Shown here: one piece after another, positions 11,822 through 23,509 of the stretch
Numbering within the stretch: position 1 is the first letter of the stretch
How the letters are laid out: each line of letters begins with the position of its first letter
NCBI GenBank assembly: GCA_022495005.1
Contig: JAGYXB010001748.1
Location: forward strand, 186,001-250,000
Length of the DNA: 64,000 bases
Origin: Rhyacophila brunnea
Taxonomy: Eukaryota > Arthropoda > Insecta > Trichoptera > Rhyacophilidae
Reading direction: 5' to 3'
Notes under the pieces: generated by a model
Databases searched by the model: none
What the model saw: the letters and a program-made list of their open reading frames with translations, nothing else
Told to the model about the DNA's origin: nothing
Program-made: the position numbers and the translations under genes

Positions 11822-12360
11822 TTCGAGTTCGAGTTGGGTATTTCCCGAGAAAATCTCAATCTCGAGATTCGGTATTTCCAGAAAAGAATTCTCGAGAATT
11901 CTCAAGATATCGGGAAACTTAAAAAAACATCTTAAAATCAGTGTAAAAACAGACAAATTCCTAAAAAAATATGATTTTTTTTATGTATGTAAGAAGACAA
12001 ACAAATAGAAGTAGGAATAAGAAGTAGGTAGTAAATAATTCAAAACATTACTTATTAACTGTCAATCTCTTCGTCTGACAATCGCGTATGCTTTTGAGAC
12101 GCAAAATTCCCTGATGTTGAAAAATTGCGCTCATTTTGAGTCGACGTTGGCTTAATTGTGTTGCTTAATAATGCCCCGATCAGTCTTTGAACGTTTTGTG
12201 TTTCCTGTCCACTTTTTTCATATAGAAAAATCCTTTTTTCAATTAATATTTGATATTAAAGAAATCCCGAATCCCGAGAAAAGATTCTCGAGATCCGGGA
12301 TGGAAAATCTCGAAAATTTCTCGAGAATTCCCGTCGGGAAATTTCCGAAACCCAACTCTA
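11822..12360. mobile_element. Internally deleted hAT transposon with perfect 8-bp target duplication
   Basis: TTCGCAGC stands directly before (11814-11821) and directly after (12361-12368) the element, a hAT-type 8-bp duplication. The right end, inverted, starts TAGAGTTGGGTTTCGG; the left end carries GAGTTGGGTATTTCCCGAG. The left end appears to have a repeated TCGAGT next to the tip. Four CTCGAG palindromes sit in the two subterminal zones (11861, 11891, 12287, 12320) and probably mark transposase-binding repeats. At 539 bp the element is far shorter than an autonomous hAT (usually 2.5-4 kb). It still carries the very end of the transposase, described separately. Confidence 0.88.
12055..12171 (-). 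pseudogene. hAT transposase C-terminal relic
   Basis: On the minus strand about 38 codons run open to a double stop at 12,055. The peptide contains TQNERNFSTSGNF and then TRLSDEEIDS. This is the signature of the hAT dimerisation (hATC) domain, whose family pattern is SxxSERxFSxxGxxxxxxRxxLSxExxxxL. It lies inside the TIR- and TSD-bounded element at 11,822-12,360 and is read in the sense expected for a right-to-left transposase. The DDE core and zinc finger are gone, so it cannot act. Upstream of A12171 the frame degenerates. Confidence 0.8.
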
Positions 12361-12664
12361 TTCGCAGCCATGATTATAATAATATAATGGTACGACTGTA
12401 GTTCATTTTTCTCTCAATGTATTTTAAAACTTCAAAGTATACAAATAATCCTAGAGGATCATCCAGACATCGAAGGTTATGACCGTCAGGGATAAAAACC
12501 AATAGATACACTTATTATTGAAAATAATTTACATTATATCGATAGGTGAATCGATGAGTTTATAAAAAAAGTTTGTCAAATAGTAATCTTTGCCGCTTTC
12601 TGAAATGGTTTATACACATCTACGCGGTCAATCTAATATACCTACAATATCATAGTAACATGCA

Positions 12665-12755
12665 AATTTTTCAGACACGTGATTCAAACCCGTAATCCAC
12701 GGCTTCAGAATCGAACATTCTGCCACTCATTCACATCCAGCGCTATAATAGTTAT
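12665..12755 (-). repeat. tRNA-derived SINE relic
   Basis: On the minus strand GAGTGGCAGAATGTTCG resembles a polymerase III box A, and ACGGGTTTGAATCACG, about 30 bases on, resembles box B. The spacing and the intervening arm fit a degenerate tRNA-like head. The acceptor ends do not pair, so it is not a functional tRNA gene. Confidence 0.5.
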
Positions 12756-12971
12756 CTATACTACATCTATACACTTTAACTTATATTACTAAATTATATA
12801 ATTATTTATCGTTGTTTTTGTTTTTAAAGTAATAACTGCCACTATGACGTGTAATAGTTTGTTTACGTAAAGAATTGCAAATGGCCGACAATAATAAATT
12901 CGCTGCCTAGGCAACGGAACAATTCTAAACTATAATATTATACTGTATAATCGTCATGATTGGAGTATCAT

Positions 12972-13060
12972 ACTGTGGCGTAATGGTAGTGCGTTCGACT
13001 GATAACCGAACAATCGGTGATTCGAATCCAATCGAGTGCGTTTATTTTTGTGTGAAAAAA
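12972..13060 (+). repeat. tRNA-derived SINE head
   Basis: GTGGCGTAATGGTAGTGCG matches box A well, and GGTGATTCGAATCC matches box B. Between them GTTCGACTGATAACCGAAC can form an anticodon arm with a GAT (Ile-type) anticodon. The 5' and 3' ends do not form an acceptor stem, and an A/T-rich tail follows. This fits a SINE or tRNA pseudogene rather than an active tRNA gene. Confidence 0.55.
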
Positions 13061-13080
13061 TAAATTTTGTGTTAACAAAC

Positions 13081-16000
13081 ACGCCAAAAATACACTCTGA
13101 TCTCATTTTCCAAACGCGTCTAAGTATAACTTCAAAAATAACATAATTTTGTACTGTACCTTTATATTATATAATTATGTTCAAATTGAAAATTAAAACT
13201 ATGTCAAGCTATGGATACATGTATATTAAAAGTACATAAATAGAGTAATAAGTAAAGATATGAAGAATATTGTGATATAAGTTATTTGTCTTCTCAACTA
13301 TTTTTTGTATATTTTTATGGTCAGTAAATTGGGTTTTTATATGCCTACTTAAGTTACGCTACTCCCAGTGCACATAAATTATAAAATATTTATAGACGAA
13401 AAGTGTAGGGAAAGAGGTATTAGGTATACATACTTATATAGGAATATAGTATTACTTTGTCAGGAAGCTTGAGTTGTGAAGATGCTTTCCGGCAACTAGG
13501 GAATATCAGATGTAAAGTAATATAATTTACAGAAGCTGAGTGAAATATCTTTTTATTAACTTAATTTTTAATATCATATTAACATATATGTGTAATATAA
13601 CCTGATTTCGGGGTATCTTCTACTAGACTAGTGACAGCTAAAAGTCCGGATTTAATTTCGAAGAAAAAAATTGGTAAATGATGATTATTACACGGTTGGT
13701 TTCCTGTATTTATTTTTACATATAATAATATAACGAACCTATTTATTTTTTTACAGAGATTTTATTGTAAAATGGATACAATAATATATATACTCTTATA
13801 CACAATAAGCTTAATTACAGAAGGGAGCTTCGAGTATGGTTGAATATTCCTCTTATCCCCAAATCTAAAAAACTGGCACCGTTGCGTCTAAATTCCAATT
13901 TTCTATTATGTCTAATATGAGAAAATTGAGAATTGTATCCCGGCGACTGGTAAAAAAAATCAGGTGGTTAACAAAGCCAACCCTTTGGGATCGGCGTACA
14001 TCTGTCGGTATTCTTTCAATCCTTGTAAATCATTGTTTTATATTTTAATTATATCTTAATTAGTATTTAACATATTTTGTAATGAAATCGTATATAGAAT
14101 ATCAAAGATATAATATATAAACCTTAAACATATTGATTTCTTTGTCTATTTTTTATGTATTTATGCTGCAGAAATTGTTGAAAATTTTCAATACGGTTCG
14201 AGATTTACATTTAAATTAAAACTCTGTTAGTTACTTATATGTATATATAAACTATAAGCTGGCTAAAAAATGTACTTACGCCAAGATACAAATTTTATTG
14301 TAAGTCGGGTGATTTGATTATATGTGTATATAGGATAAAGTAAAATTATGGTCGAAGAGAAAAAATGAATAGTTTATATTTCCGAGTATAAAGTATTTTC
14401 CTGAATCTTTTAATATAGAATAAACCTAATGTGTGACATATACTGCTAAAAGTGAAGCTAGGAGCAATACCTAAATAAATTAAGCTAATAAAAACAGAAG
14501 TGATCTATTACCTCTCTTAGATCAACATATATGGTGCCCTTTTAGGATCCTCATAAAACTGTTGAAGCAACATAAAACACCCACGTAATACGTCAATGGC
14601 AAAGTAAAGCAACGATTCCCTCAAAAACAAACTTCAATCAAACTCAGAGATCTTATTTATTTAATGTGGTGAACCAGAGTGGCCGTTATAATTAAAAAGG
14701 TCAATGGGATTTAAAAAAAGCTTTCAATTTACTGCGGGGATTAACGAGAAGTGCTTTGTTTTTTTTTATCAGAAAGACAAACATTCAATTGATTGACAAA
14801 ACCATTCCATTTAATGTAGTATGCTATGTAGATAATTTAAAAACATTCATTATCATACGTGCATGTATATACCCTATCAGCATCAGCCTAGCTGTTTCTA
14901 TGATAAATCATTATTCTTAACTCTTTGATAACTCTAATAAGGTCATTGCCTTCCCCACAAACTGTCTTTTAATATGTATGTTTATTACGTATTTGAATTT
15001 ACAGAACATTTCAGATTTTATATTAGTTTGGTAATTCTTTACTTACGAATAATATATATTTTAATATACTTAACTAATTTAGTATATAAGCAGTAAGTAA
15101 CTTATTTTATTCTACTCTATGTCAGTTATATGTTTACTATAGATGCCTCATGAAAATGCTAAATAGCAAAACGATTAAAATGGAATATTACATAATTTAA
15201 ATCAATTTAAAATTTAAGTTTAAATCCATTAAATACCAGTCGATATTATTAATTTGTTTACGTAGTGGTTGATAAAAATCATAAAAACGGCAACATAGCA
15301 CTATTCACTCATTACATATAGGGAAAAGCAATATGCTTTGTCATTTCTGTCGACATTAGAAAAGGTAAAGACGCCAACCCGATTAGATAGCCTATTAAAA
15401 TAATGATTGTAGGAATGGGGACATATTATTATGTTCTACAAAGAAGACTGTCTACACAGGAGGTATTTTTACGTAGACACCTGTAATACCTATCTACATA
15501 TTTAATATCCTGTTTAACTATAAAAAAAATATATTATCATAATTAACGGATGGCTAATGTTTTCTATGTATTATGTATACCTAATCTATATCGTAACACT
15601 ATTATAATCCTAATAATAAATGTTGATACTAATATTATATTATACATGTAACATCAATGGTACTTAGTCGACAGAATATCTAATTTCGACATAAAAGCTA
15701 TGACACTATAAGCAGTCATCAAAATATTTAATAGCGTTACCCTGTTATTATTGTAGAGAGGCTTAAAAGCATCAAAGCATCAAAAGCTCGAATGTGTAAT
15801 TTAGAGGCAATTTCATGAAATATAATTGCACAAATTGACAATCAATTAACTACCAATCAAATTTCTGCACGACATCAATGAATTGACACCATTTCATAAT
15901 ATTGATGAATGATTTATTTTTACTACTATTTATTTTGAATAAAAATGTATTTTTATTGTATTACTTTATCTCCAGCACTACAAAAATGGGTAAAAATAGG

Positions 16001-17979
16001 CTTTTTTTTTTAATATCTGACGATCATTCGCGTAATGCTTATTACCAACCATATATAAGTCTGATATGCCCCATATATAATGCCATATTTTTATATTTTT
16101 GTAGTATGCATAATTTTGTCGGAAATGGTAGGTAATAAAGTTTTTAGTATTTTTTTTGCAGTGCTGAATTAATTGCCAAACAAGTACTGTGGAAAACGGA
16201 GTCTCAGGAGTGATAGAACGTAAGTCATATAAATATTAGTCTTATATAGTGGGAAATAATAAGAAATATCAATACTTATATTATTTTCTACACGATATTG
16301 TATATACGAATATTCGGAAATTTGTCTTAAGTGTTGTGACATGACATTACATTGTGAATCAGGCATGATAAAAATAATTAATGCATTCTTACCTAGGTAT
16401 TATATTCAACAAATTCGCCATCGATTCATAAAGAAGCATTATAACCCTCGATCGCGGATAATTCATAATTATATTCAATAAAATAAATATAATATTGACT
16501 TATATTATAATATAGTATTTTCAAACGAAAAAATCATGAAAAAACCCCCTTATTATTCAATCAAGTATTGAGTGTTTACACGTTGAATTAGAAGAGAAAA
16601 AATATTTAAATCATGTAACGAACGTACCTATGTAGTAATTGGGACTGGTTTTTTTCTTGGCATTCGTAAACCCAATTTAATATTCTCAGACAATTATAAT
16701 TAAGTTTGAACCTCTTCAAAAATAGTGTTGTCTTTTCCACGCGCAAACCATAAAAGTGAAAGAGCAAAGAGAAAATCTAAGAGGTGATTTCCCATGGGGG
16801 TTCTGCAGCGTTTGGTGAGCGCAAGGGACAGCGATAAAGAAAGTACACACACACGCGTTTCGAGTGACAGAGATAGAGAATAACGGTGGGATGAATTAAT
16901 GGCAAAAAAATCAACGTTAAAAAAATCTTTAAAAAAGAGTGTTTGAATTTGGAGTCGAACAAATGGAGTTTTTACAACTTTGAATTAAAAATAAATGGTT
17001 TTACAGTTTGTTTGATAAAGATGAATTTATTGAAATGGTAATTTATTTTGTCGATTTTATCGAAAAAACTAGCTCCCAAATAAATGGTCTCGTTAATAAA
17101 GCCATAAAAAGTTTAAATCGAATTATCATCATATGATAAAACTGAGAATATTAGTTTACTTTGCGTGTAATTTAACATTTTAGTCACATAGTAAAATATT
17201 ATAGATGTGATATTAATTTAAATTTGGTATTCAGTTGATGTTGAATATACACATAATAATTTCATGGAACATATCGGACAATTTGTTGTCAAAGCGGTAG
17301 GTACAATTATATTTTGATAACATGTAAAATAGCACCATCTATATTCAATCGATAATAGGAATAGGATAAATATAAAGTTAGTCATCAATATAACGGCTTT
17401 TGAAATTTCATAGATGTCGTACCTATATGATTACCAGTATCTACCTACCTATCATAATAATATTACAAGTAAATTATATATAATAACGAATAACCCGATA
17501 GTACGTAGGTAGGTACTAGGTAAATATTGACTGTTCAAGAGTGAACTAGTATTTTCGGTTACCATCTTCTAACTATCTAACAGACACTTTTAAGTATTTT
17601 TTAAGTCTTTGTCAGAATGTTATATTATATTTTCCACAATATTTTAAAGAGATTAGTATAAGTACGTAGATATATAACAATCTGCTAAGACAATTTAATT
17701 GATTTGTATGAAATTAAAATATGAAAAGCAAAACGAATTACCAATGCACGTTATAAAAAATCGTTAAAATATTGTGGATAAATAAAAATTTACAGCAAAA
17801 TATCATTTTATTCTATACGAGTGAGTAGTATGATGAGTGAAAAAATAAAATTTATTTCACATTTGTTCAATATTTTATGGAAAATGTAATTAATTCATAG
17901 TCTATATAAATATTAAAAATTATAATGTTATGTTACATGAACATTATAATATATCAAAATAAGACACCCTCTTAATGTC
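13081..17979. other. Long AT-rich non-coding stretch
   Basis: I find no gene, tRNA or well-bounded repeat. A purine-rich, slightly GC-richer patch lies at 16,740-16,910, with GAGTGACAGAGATAGAGA and a short (CA)n run, and could be regulatory. TACCTACC simple sequence occurs near 17,440-17,520. A 77-codon plus-strand frame (15,902-16,135) is rich in L/F/Y from A/T runs and is not credible as a gene. Confidence 0.5.
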
Positions 17980-17983
17980 TTAA

Positions 17984-19368
17984 GGGGGGACATGCTCGTC
18001 GAAGGTCAAAATTGAGTTTTTATTGTATTTTCAAACCATGATCCTGGACACTCCTTAAACGTTGTAGATAATCTATTTATATAATTTTGAAGCCTTATTA
18101 TCCTTTATAGTTATTTTAAACATTTGATGACTGCATAAAGTATTTTTGTTACATAAAATAGTATTCTTTTAAACCTCTCGCTCTAATGTTTTAGAATATA
18201 GTCATATTTCGGTACATAACTGTGCAGTGGTGTTAAGATTTTTTACATTTATTAATTTTTAAACGCATTTATAAAACCATTAGCATAATTTATTACGAGA
18301 TAATTTTTGTAAAATATTCACGATAAAAAATTATATTGATAATCTCTGTGATCCCAAATTTGACAAGAATTAGGCATTTTATTATTCAAAAAATCGGCAA
18401 GATTAACACATTTGAAGATGATTCTAAAGATATTTATTATAAGCTATGTCTTTGACCATTCAAGTGTGATAAACATCTTATGAATAATGATTGCTTTATA
18501 ATAATTATTGACCTAAGAATAAGGTAGTGTTTTTTTGAAATACGCCATTTCTTTTGTCATTCCCCAGTGGTTAAGCTACAACATACGGCCGAAGCCATAA
18601 ATTGACAAACTATAATTGAAATAGGGAGTAAAATGATTTTGACGCGCGTGTTTGAACATGTACCGTTTAAAAAAAAATTAAAAAAAAATCGGTTAGGTAC
18701 ATGTTCAAACACGCGCGTTAACATAATTTTACTCCCCTACTTTAATTATAGTTTGTCAATTTATGGCTACGGCCGTATGTTGTAGCTTAACTACTAGGGA
18801 ATGACAAAAGAAATGGCGTATTTCAAAAAAACACTACCTTATTCTTAGGTCAATAACTATTATAAAGCAATCATTATTCATAAGATTTTATCACACTTGA
18901 ATGGTCAAAGAGATAGCTTATAATAAATATCTTTAGAATCATCTTCAAATGTGTTAATCTTGCCGATTTTTTGAATAATAAAATGCCTAATTCTTGTCAA
19001 ATTTGGGATCACAGAGATTATCAATATAATTTTTTATCGTGAATATTTTACAAAAAATCTATAAATAAACTAATGGTTTTATAAATGCGTTTAAAAATTA
19101 ATAAATGTAAAAATCTTAACACCACTGCACAGTTATGTACCGAAATATGACTATATTCTAAAACATTAGAGCGAGAGGTTTAAAAGAATACTATTTTATG
19201 TAACAAAAATACTTCATGCAGTCATCAAATGTTTAAAATAACTATAAAGGATAATAAGGCTTTAAAATTATATAAATAGATTATCTACAACGTTTAAGGA
19301 GTGTCCAGGATCATGGTTTGAAAATACAATAAAAACTCAATTTTGACCTTCGACGAGCATGTCCCCCC
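17984..19368. mobile_element. 1,385-bp near-perfect palindrome flanked by TTAA
   Basis: The sequence begins GGGGGGACATGCTCGTCGAA and the same string, inverted, ends it. TTAA flanks both sides (17,980-17,983 and 19,369-19,372). The two arms, each about 680 bp, pair along their whole length with only scattered substitutions and small indels. The turn is a poly(A)-rich loop around 18,670-18,690. No open frame of note occurs in either arm. TTAA duplications are made by piggyBac and some Sola transposases, so it is probably a giant foldback MITE mobilised by such an enzyme. A transcript across it would fold into a very long double-stranded hairpin. Confidence 0.85.
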
Positions 19369-19500
19369 TTAATGAATTCAGTATTTACTCAGTGGTAATG
19401 AATTCATGATAATTTATAAAATAAGCTTACCACTCGATATTTACAGATATAAAATTTGTTTTTAATATATTATATGATTCGCTCACACGGTACTCATTAA

Positions 19501-19683
19501 GGCGAAGTCTTCACTGAGCATTTTTTAAAGAGGCACCTAGCGGAAAAATACGAAGCTTGCAATTTGAGACATTTTCATGTCATACAGTTGAAATTGTAAA
19601 TTATCAAAAAAATGTCTCAAATTGCAAGGTTCGTATTTTCCCGCTAGGTGCCTCTTTAAAAAAGGCTCAGTGAAGACTTCGCC
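19501..19683. mobile_element. 183-bp TTAA-flanked foldback MITE
   Basis: The ends read GGCGAAGTCTTCACTGAGC and its inverse, with TTAA at 19,497-19,500 and 19,684-19,687. The arms of about 75 bp pair nearly perfectly, including GAGGCACCTAGCGG, around a loop of about 35 bp. The ends differ from those of the 1,385-bp palindrome only 128 bp away, so this is a separate family that uses the same target type. Confidence 0.85.
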
Positions 19684-19687
19684 TTAA

Positions 19688-21744
19688 GTATGGGTACCGA
19701 AATGTGTGAAGAATGGTTATAGATACTCGGCTTGAATACTTTTCGGCTATTTGTGAATCGAGTTAACGGTTTCGGAAAATATTCTTTCGTATAAGTGTTT
19801 TTATGCATCGAAGCCACTGACAATGAAACTATTTTCTAAAATTAACAGTTTTTGTTACTCTTAAGAGCTTTTACATATTTATATATAGAGCTTTTATATT
19901 ATATAATATGTTCAATATTATAGTAGCACCTCTGTAAAACTTTCGTTTAAGTAACTTCATCAACAGACGATGTATTAAGTCTCGAATATAGTCTGCCTAT
20001 GATCGTATGACTAAGTATGTCGACGCTTACAAAGTCTCTCGTGATTTTTGACGGCGTGTTAGGTTACGCCAACTTTCTTAATATGCTTACAAACTTTTGT
20101 GGGCTAAACAATAATCTCTAAAAGTATGCCCTATACTGCGTATATTGTATAAAAAATACTAATGCTTTAAGTTTGTCAATCATCCGGCGAGGCTGGTCAC
20201 GTTTTTGGGACGGAAAAATGTGCGTTGGCCCGCCTTTCATAAAAATTGTTATGGATTTTCGTTCTATTATAGTGGGAAAAAGTTTGTAAGTGTTATATTT
20301 CTTCAGTCACAGCCGTAATTTATAAGCATGCTATGAATACACAACATTTTTTCTTTCTGTGGAAATTGTACTATAATATCGAAGGTTTTCATGTTTTTAC
20401 AATTGTGATTTGTGGTAAATATTGATTGTAAAATCTTGTAATTTAATCAAAATTACGATTTAATACAGTCTATCTTTAATACAATATTTTACTAAATATT
20501 ATGTCTTTATTATATTAAATTGTTACGTATTTTTGTTTATATTTTCATTTTGCTGGTAAATTTAATAACTCTCACAAAAATATAATACCCAATAAGCTGC
20601 GAATACACTTGTATGATGCGCAGATTATTAAGGGAGACGTCCACGTCTTTCGTATATAGCGATGATTTGCATAAGCAGATTGGACTTCAGACTCGTCTGT
20701 GGACACGAGTCTTGCAAACAAAGACCCTTACAAAACTCGTTAAGCCAAACTGTTGCGGCTATGAATAGGTAATAAGAATTTTATTAAAGTCGCCGAAGTA
20801 GCCATGTTTGTTTACACGGGGTGAAATGAAAAGGGTGGACGGCGACTTAAATAGAGGTTGCTTTTAACAACAGGGTCATTGAGATGGGGGGAAGATACAT
20901 ATCAAAAGTGTGCGAAGGTAAACTGAACCAGGTGCACTTCACTGCTCTTTATAAGTGCATGCAGTTAAATTAACTCGTTCGTTAGAAACTTGGAGATATC
21001 AACTTAAAACTTCAAAGCAAAATTTTCCTCGACTTAAAATATTTCCTCTTAGAGTATGTCAGGAATATTTTAGTGCTTGATATTTCAAATAACATAACGA
21101 AATATTATGTTCTATGCTACATTATTATAATGTATAAAAAAAATAATTGCGCATTGTTACATTGTATTCAGATTTAAAAGCCGTTTATTTACAAAATTTC
21201 ATCGATAAATTATATAATACAACCAAAATACTTTTTATATAGAAACTATGATAATGTGGAGATAATTCTACTTACGATTTTGTTTAGATGTAATGAAAAA
21301 ATCGAAATTGTGTTTTCGTTATCTTTGGTATTTTTGAATAGGTTACGTTATTATTCTCTTTTATAGTATATTTATATTCTGTAATCAAATTTGCAAAACT
21401 TATATTTTTATGAGAAGAGTTTGCTTTTTAAATTTCATCATGTAAGTCAACTGAAATTCTAAATTTTATAAACCAAGTTAAATACTATGATTAGCGAAAT
21501 GAAAGAGGTCACGAAAATTAATAAAATTTTATATTACTGATATACTTTTCATTGAAAACTACAAAGTGATCTAATGAAAGTATTATTTGATGGGTAGGTA
21601 TATGTTTAATAAAATTTTATTTACTGTTATAGTTTATTTTCATGGTTTATAGTGAATAAAATAATTTTTGAACGCGTCTACATTTTACGTCTAAATTTAC
21701 TAAAAATATTATTTATATAAGAAATAAGATATCAGTCATATCAC
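19688..21744. other. Non-coding stretch with a GC-richer centre
   Basis: No gene is supported. The segment 20,620-20,960 is less AT-rich, includes ACGTCCACGTC and TTTGCATAAG, and has no repeat structure, so it could be regulatory. On either side the DNA is A/T-rich without recognisable features. Confidence 0.35.
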
Positions 21745-22313
21745 CAGTAGGGAAGGGTGGTGGTAGGCTGTTAAGATCCGCCATAAATAGTGCACATTAA
21801 ACATAGACTACAATTTACATATGGTTTTGGTTAATTTTTAAAAATACATTAAAAATTAAACCCTGCCTAACCAAACCATACTTATAAATAGTTTTGGTAA
21901 ATTTTGGGCGATACGATAAAATTGTGCACATTTTTTCTTATATATATATACTGATTTGTTTTCATTGGATTAAGAATACATATAACATATATTGTTGGTT
22001 CATTTTTAAAATTCATTAAGCCCTGCCTAAACCAAACTATAATAGAACAAAATTATTCTACATAAGTAAACTGCAAAATATCGAAAGTTATGTATGATTT
22101 ATTTTAGATATTTTATAGATAGCGAGTATTTTTTGTCTATTATGTATTATGGCATGGTTTTGGCAGGGTTTCTTTGAATTTTAAAAACTAACCAACACCA
22201 TTTGTAAATTATTGTAGTCTTATTTCAATGAAAACAAATAACTATGACTGACAAAGTTTAGTGTCCACTATTTATGGCGGATCTTAACAGCCTACCTCTA
22301 CCTTTTACTACTG
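21745..22313. mobile_element. Composite foldback element, ends CAGTAG
   Basis: The left end CAGTAGGGAAGG leads into GGTAGGCTGTTAAGATCCGC; the right end is the inverse with CAGTAGTAAAAGG before the same 20-mer. The outer arms continue through CATAAATAGTG. Inside, a module of about 50 bp (GGTT, then TTTTTAAAA, then ACCCTGCC or its inverse) occurs three times: at about 21,828 and 21,990 in one orientation and at about 22,150 inverted. No clear target duplication is visible. Non-coding. Confidence 0.7.
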
Positions 22314-23334
22314 CTGTTTACAAATACACATACACATTATGGAAAATATCAATATCACAAGAAAATTTTCTTTACTGAACAACAAAATGTCTGATACCAG
22401 AGATACAATTATACGGAACACTGTCATGAATTTAATTTAAAATCAATGTAAAACGGATGTGTTAATTAAACACATAAATTCAAGATGTATTAAAAATAAA
22501 TTGAATAGGCACATCGTAATACTAAATTAAAATTATATTTCTCTTTTGCGGATTCATTTTGTTGAGTAGTAGCTCATTCGTTCAGTCTTACAATAACATG
22601 TTTTCCGGAAATTATTCAAAATTAAAACCAAGTCAATTCAACGACTTCGTGCTACATCTTTAATCAAATAGACAGCGTAATTTGATTCCAAGCATAATGA
22701 GATGCGAATCAAATTGAAAATTCTTGCATTCGGCTTCACAACACAACGCCTTCCTTTCGCTCTGAAAGAAAATAGCGCAAGTTGAAGAAAGGCCGCCGAG
22801 TAAACAATTAGCGATATTGACTTTTAGCCTAACCACAATTTTATATGAAGCTTTTTTCGCCACAAAAAATACAATGAACTTAGTGAAAGGATCTAATTGT
22901 AGTATATATATATATATATAATACTTCAACAAAAAAGAAAAACTATAAAAACTATTTTTTTAATGTGTCCTGAAATTTACCAATCTGTAGCTGTCAGTAT
23001 ATTAGCGATCAAATATCTATTTTTTAATGTATCAATTATTCGACCGCAATAATAATTTCTCAGCGACTCATATAACGGTAAACAAGTTTACTGTTTAGCT
23101 GAATCAGGAGATTGATTGGCAATATGAAATACGGTATCGCAATGCAAAATTAGTCGAATAATCCTTTCCCATAGTATCATATTATATTATGACTGTAATA
23201 ATAAATAAAATTCACAAGCTACTCGTATTTAAACTACAGACTCGTTCAATATAATTATGTACGGGAATATAATGTTAATGTATTACTTTTGACTGTATAA
23301 ATAACGAATAATGATTTATCAAAATGTCACTCAC
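22314..23334. other. AT-rich non-coding DNA with a (TA)n run
   Basis: Contains a TA dinucleotide run at about 22,902-22,922. A 90-codon minus-strand frame (22,660-22,932) starts inside that run and shows no domain. It is probably chance. Confidence 0.4.
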
Positions 23335-23509
23335 ATCTAAGTACCTGGCTCGTAAGTATCTCAGTAGATAATATGTACTGTCATTGTATTTTTACTATTG
23401 TACCGATCGTTGCGCTGCAAATAAAGCTCACTCCTGCAAACATCTTCGACTTCTTCATCATCATCCTCGACACCATAACCCACACATCGAACACCACAGT
23501 GGTGACACC
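23335..23509 (+). mobile_element. Possible LTR end with primer-binding-like site
   Basis: A segment running from TGTCAC (23,335) to ACCACA (23,498) has an AATAAA near 23,421. That is followed by a C/T-rich zone with CTTCGACTTC, the layout of R and U5 in insect LTR retrotransposons. Immediately after it lies TGGTGACACC (23,500-23,509), which has the TGG start and placement of a tRNA primer-binding site. No second LTR or gag-pol sequence follows. It would be a truncated 5' remnant of a Gypsy- or BEL-type element. Confidence 0.35.

Noticed and set aside
12972..13045. Functional tRNA-Ile gene
   Set aside because: Box A and box B are good, but the acceptor stem does not pair; a SINE or pseudogene fits better.
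20180..20240. GC-rich GGCTGGTCACGTTTTTGGGA as a transposon end
   Set aside because: No inverted partner or target duplication found.
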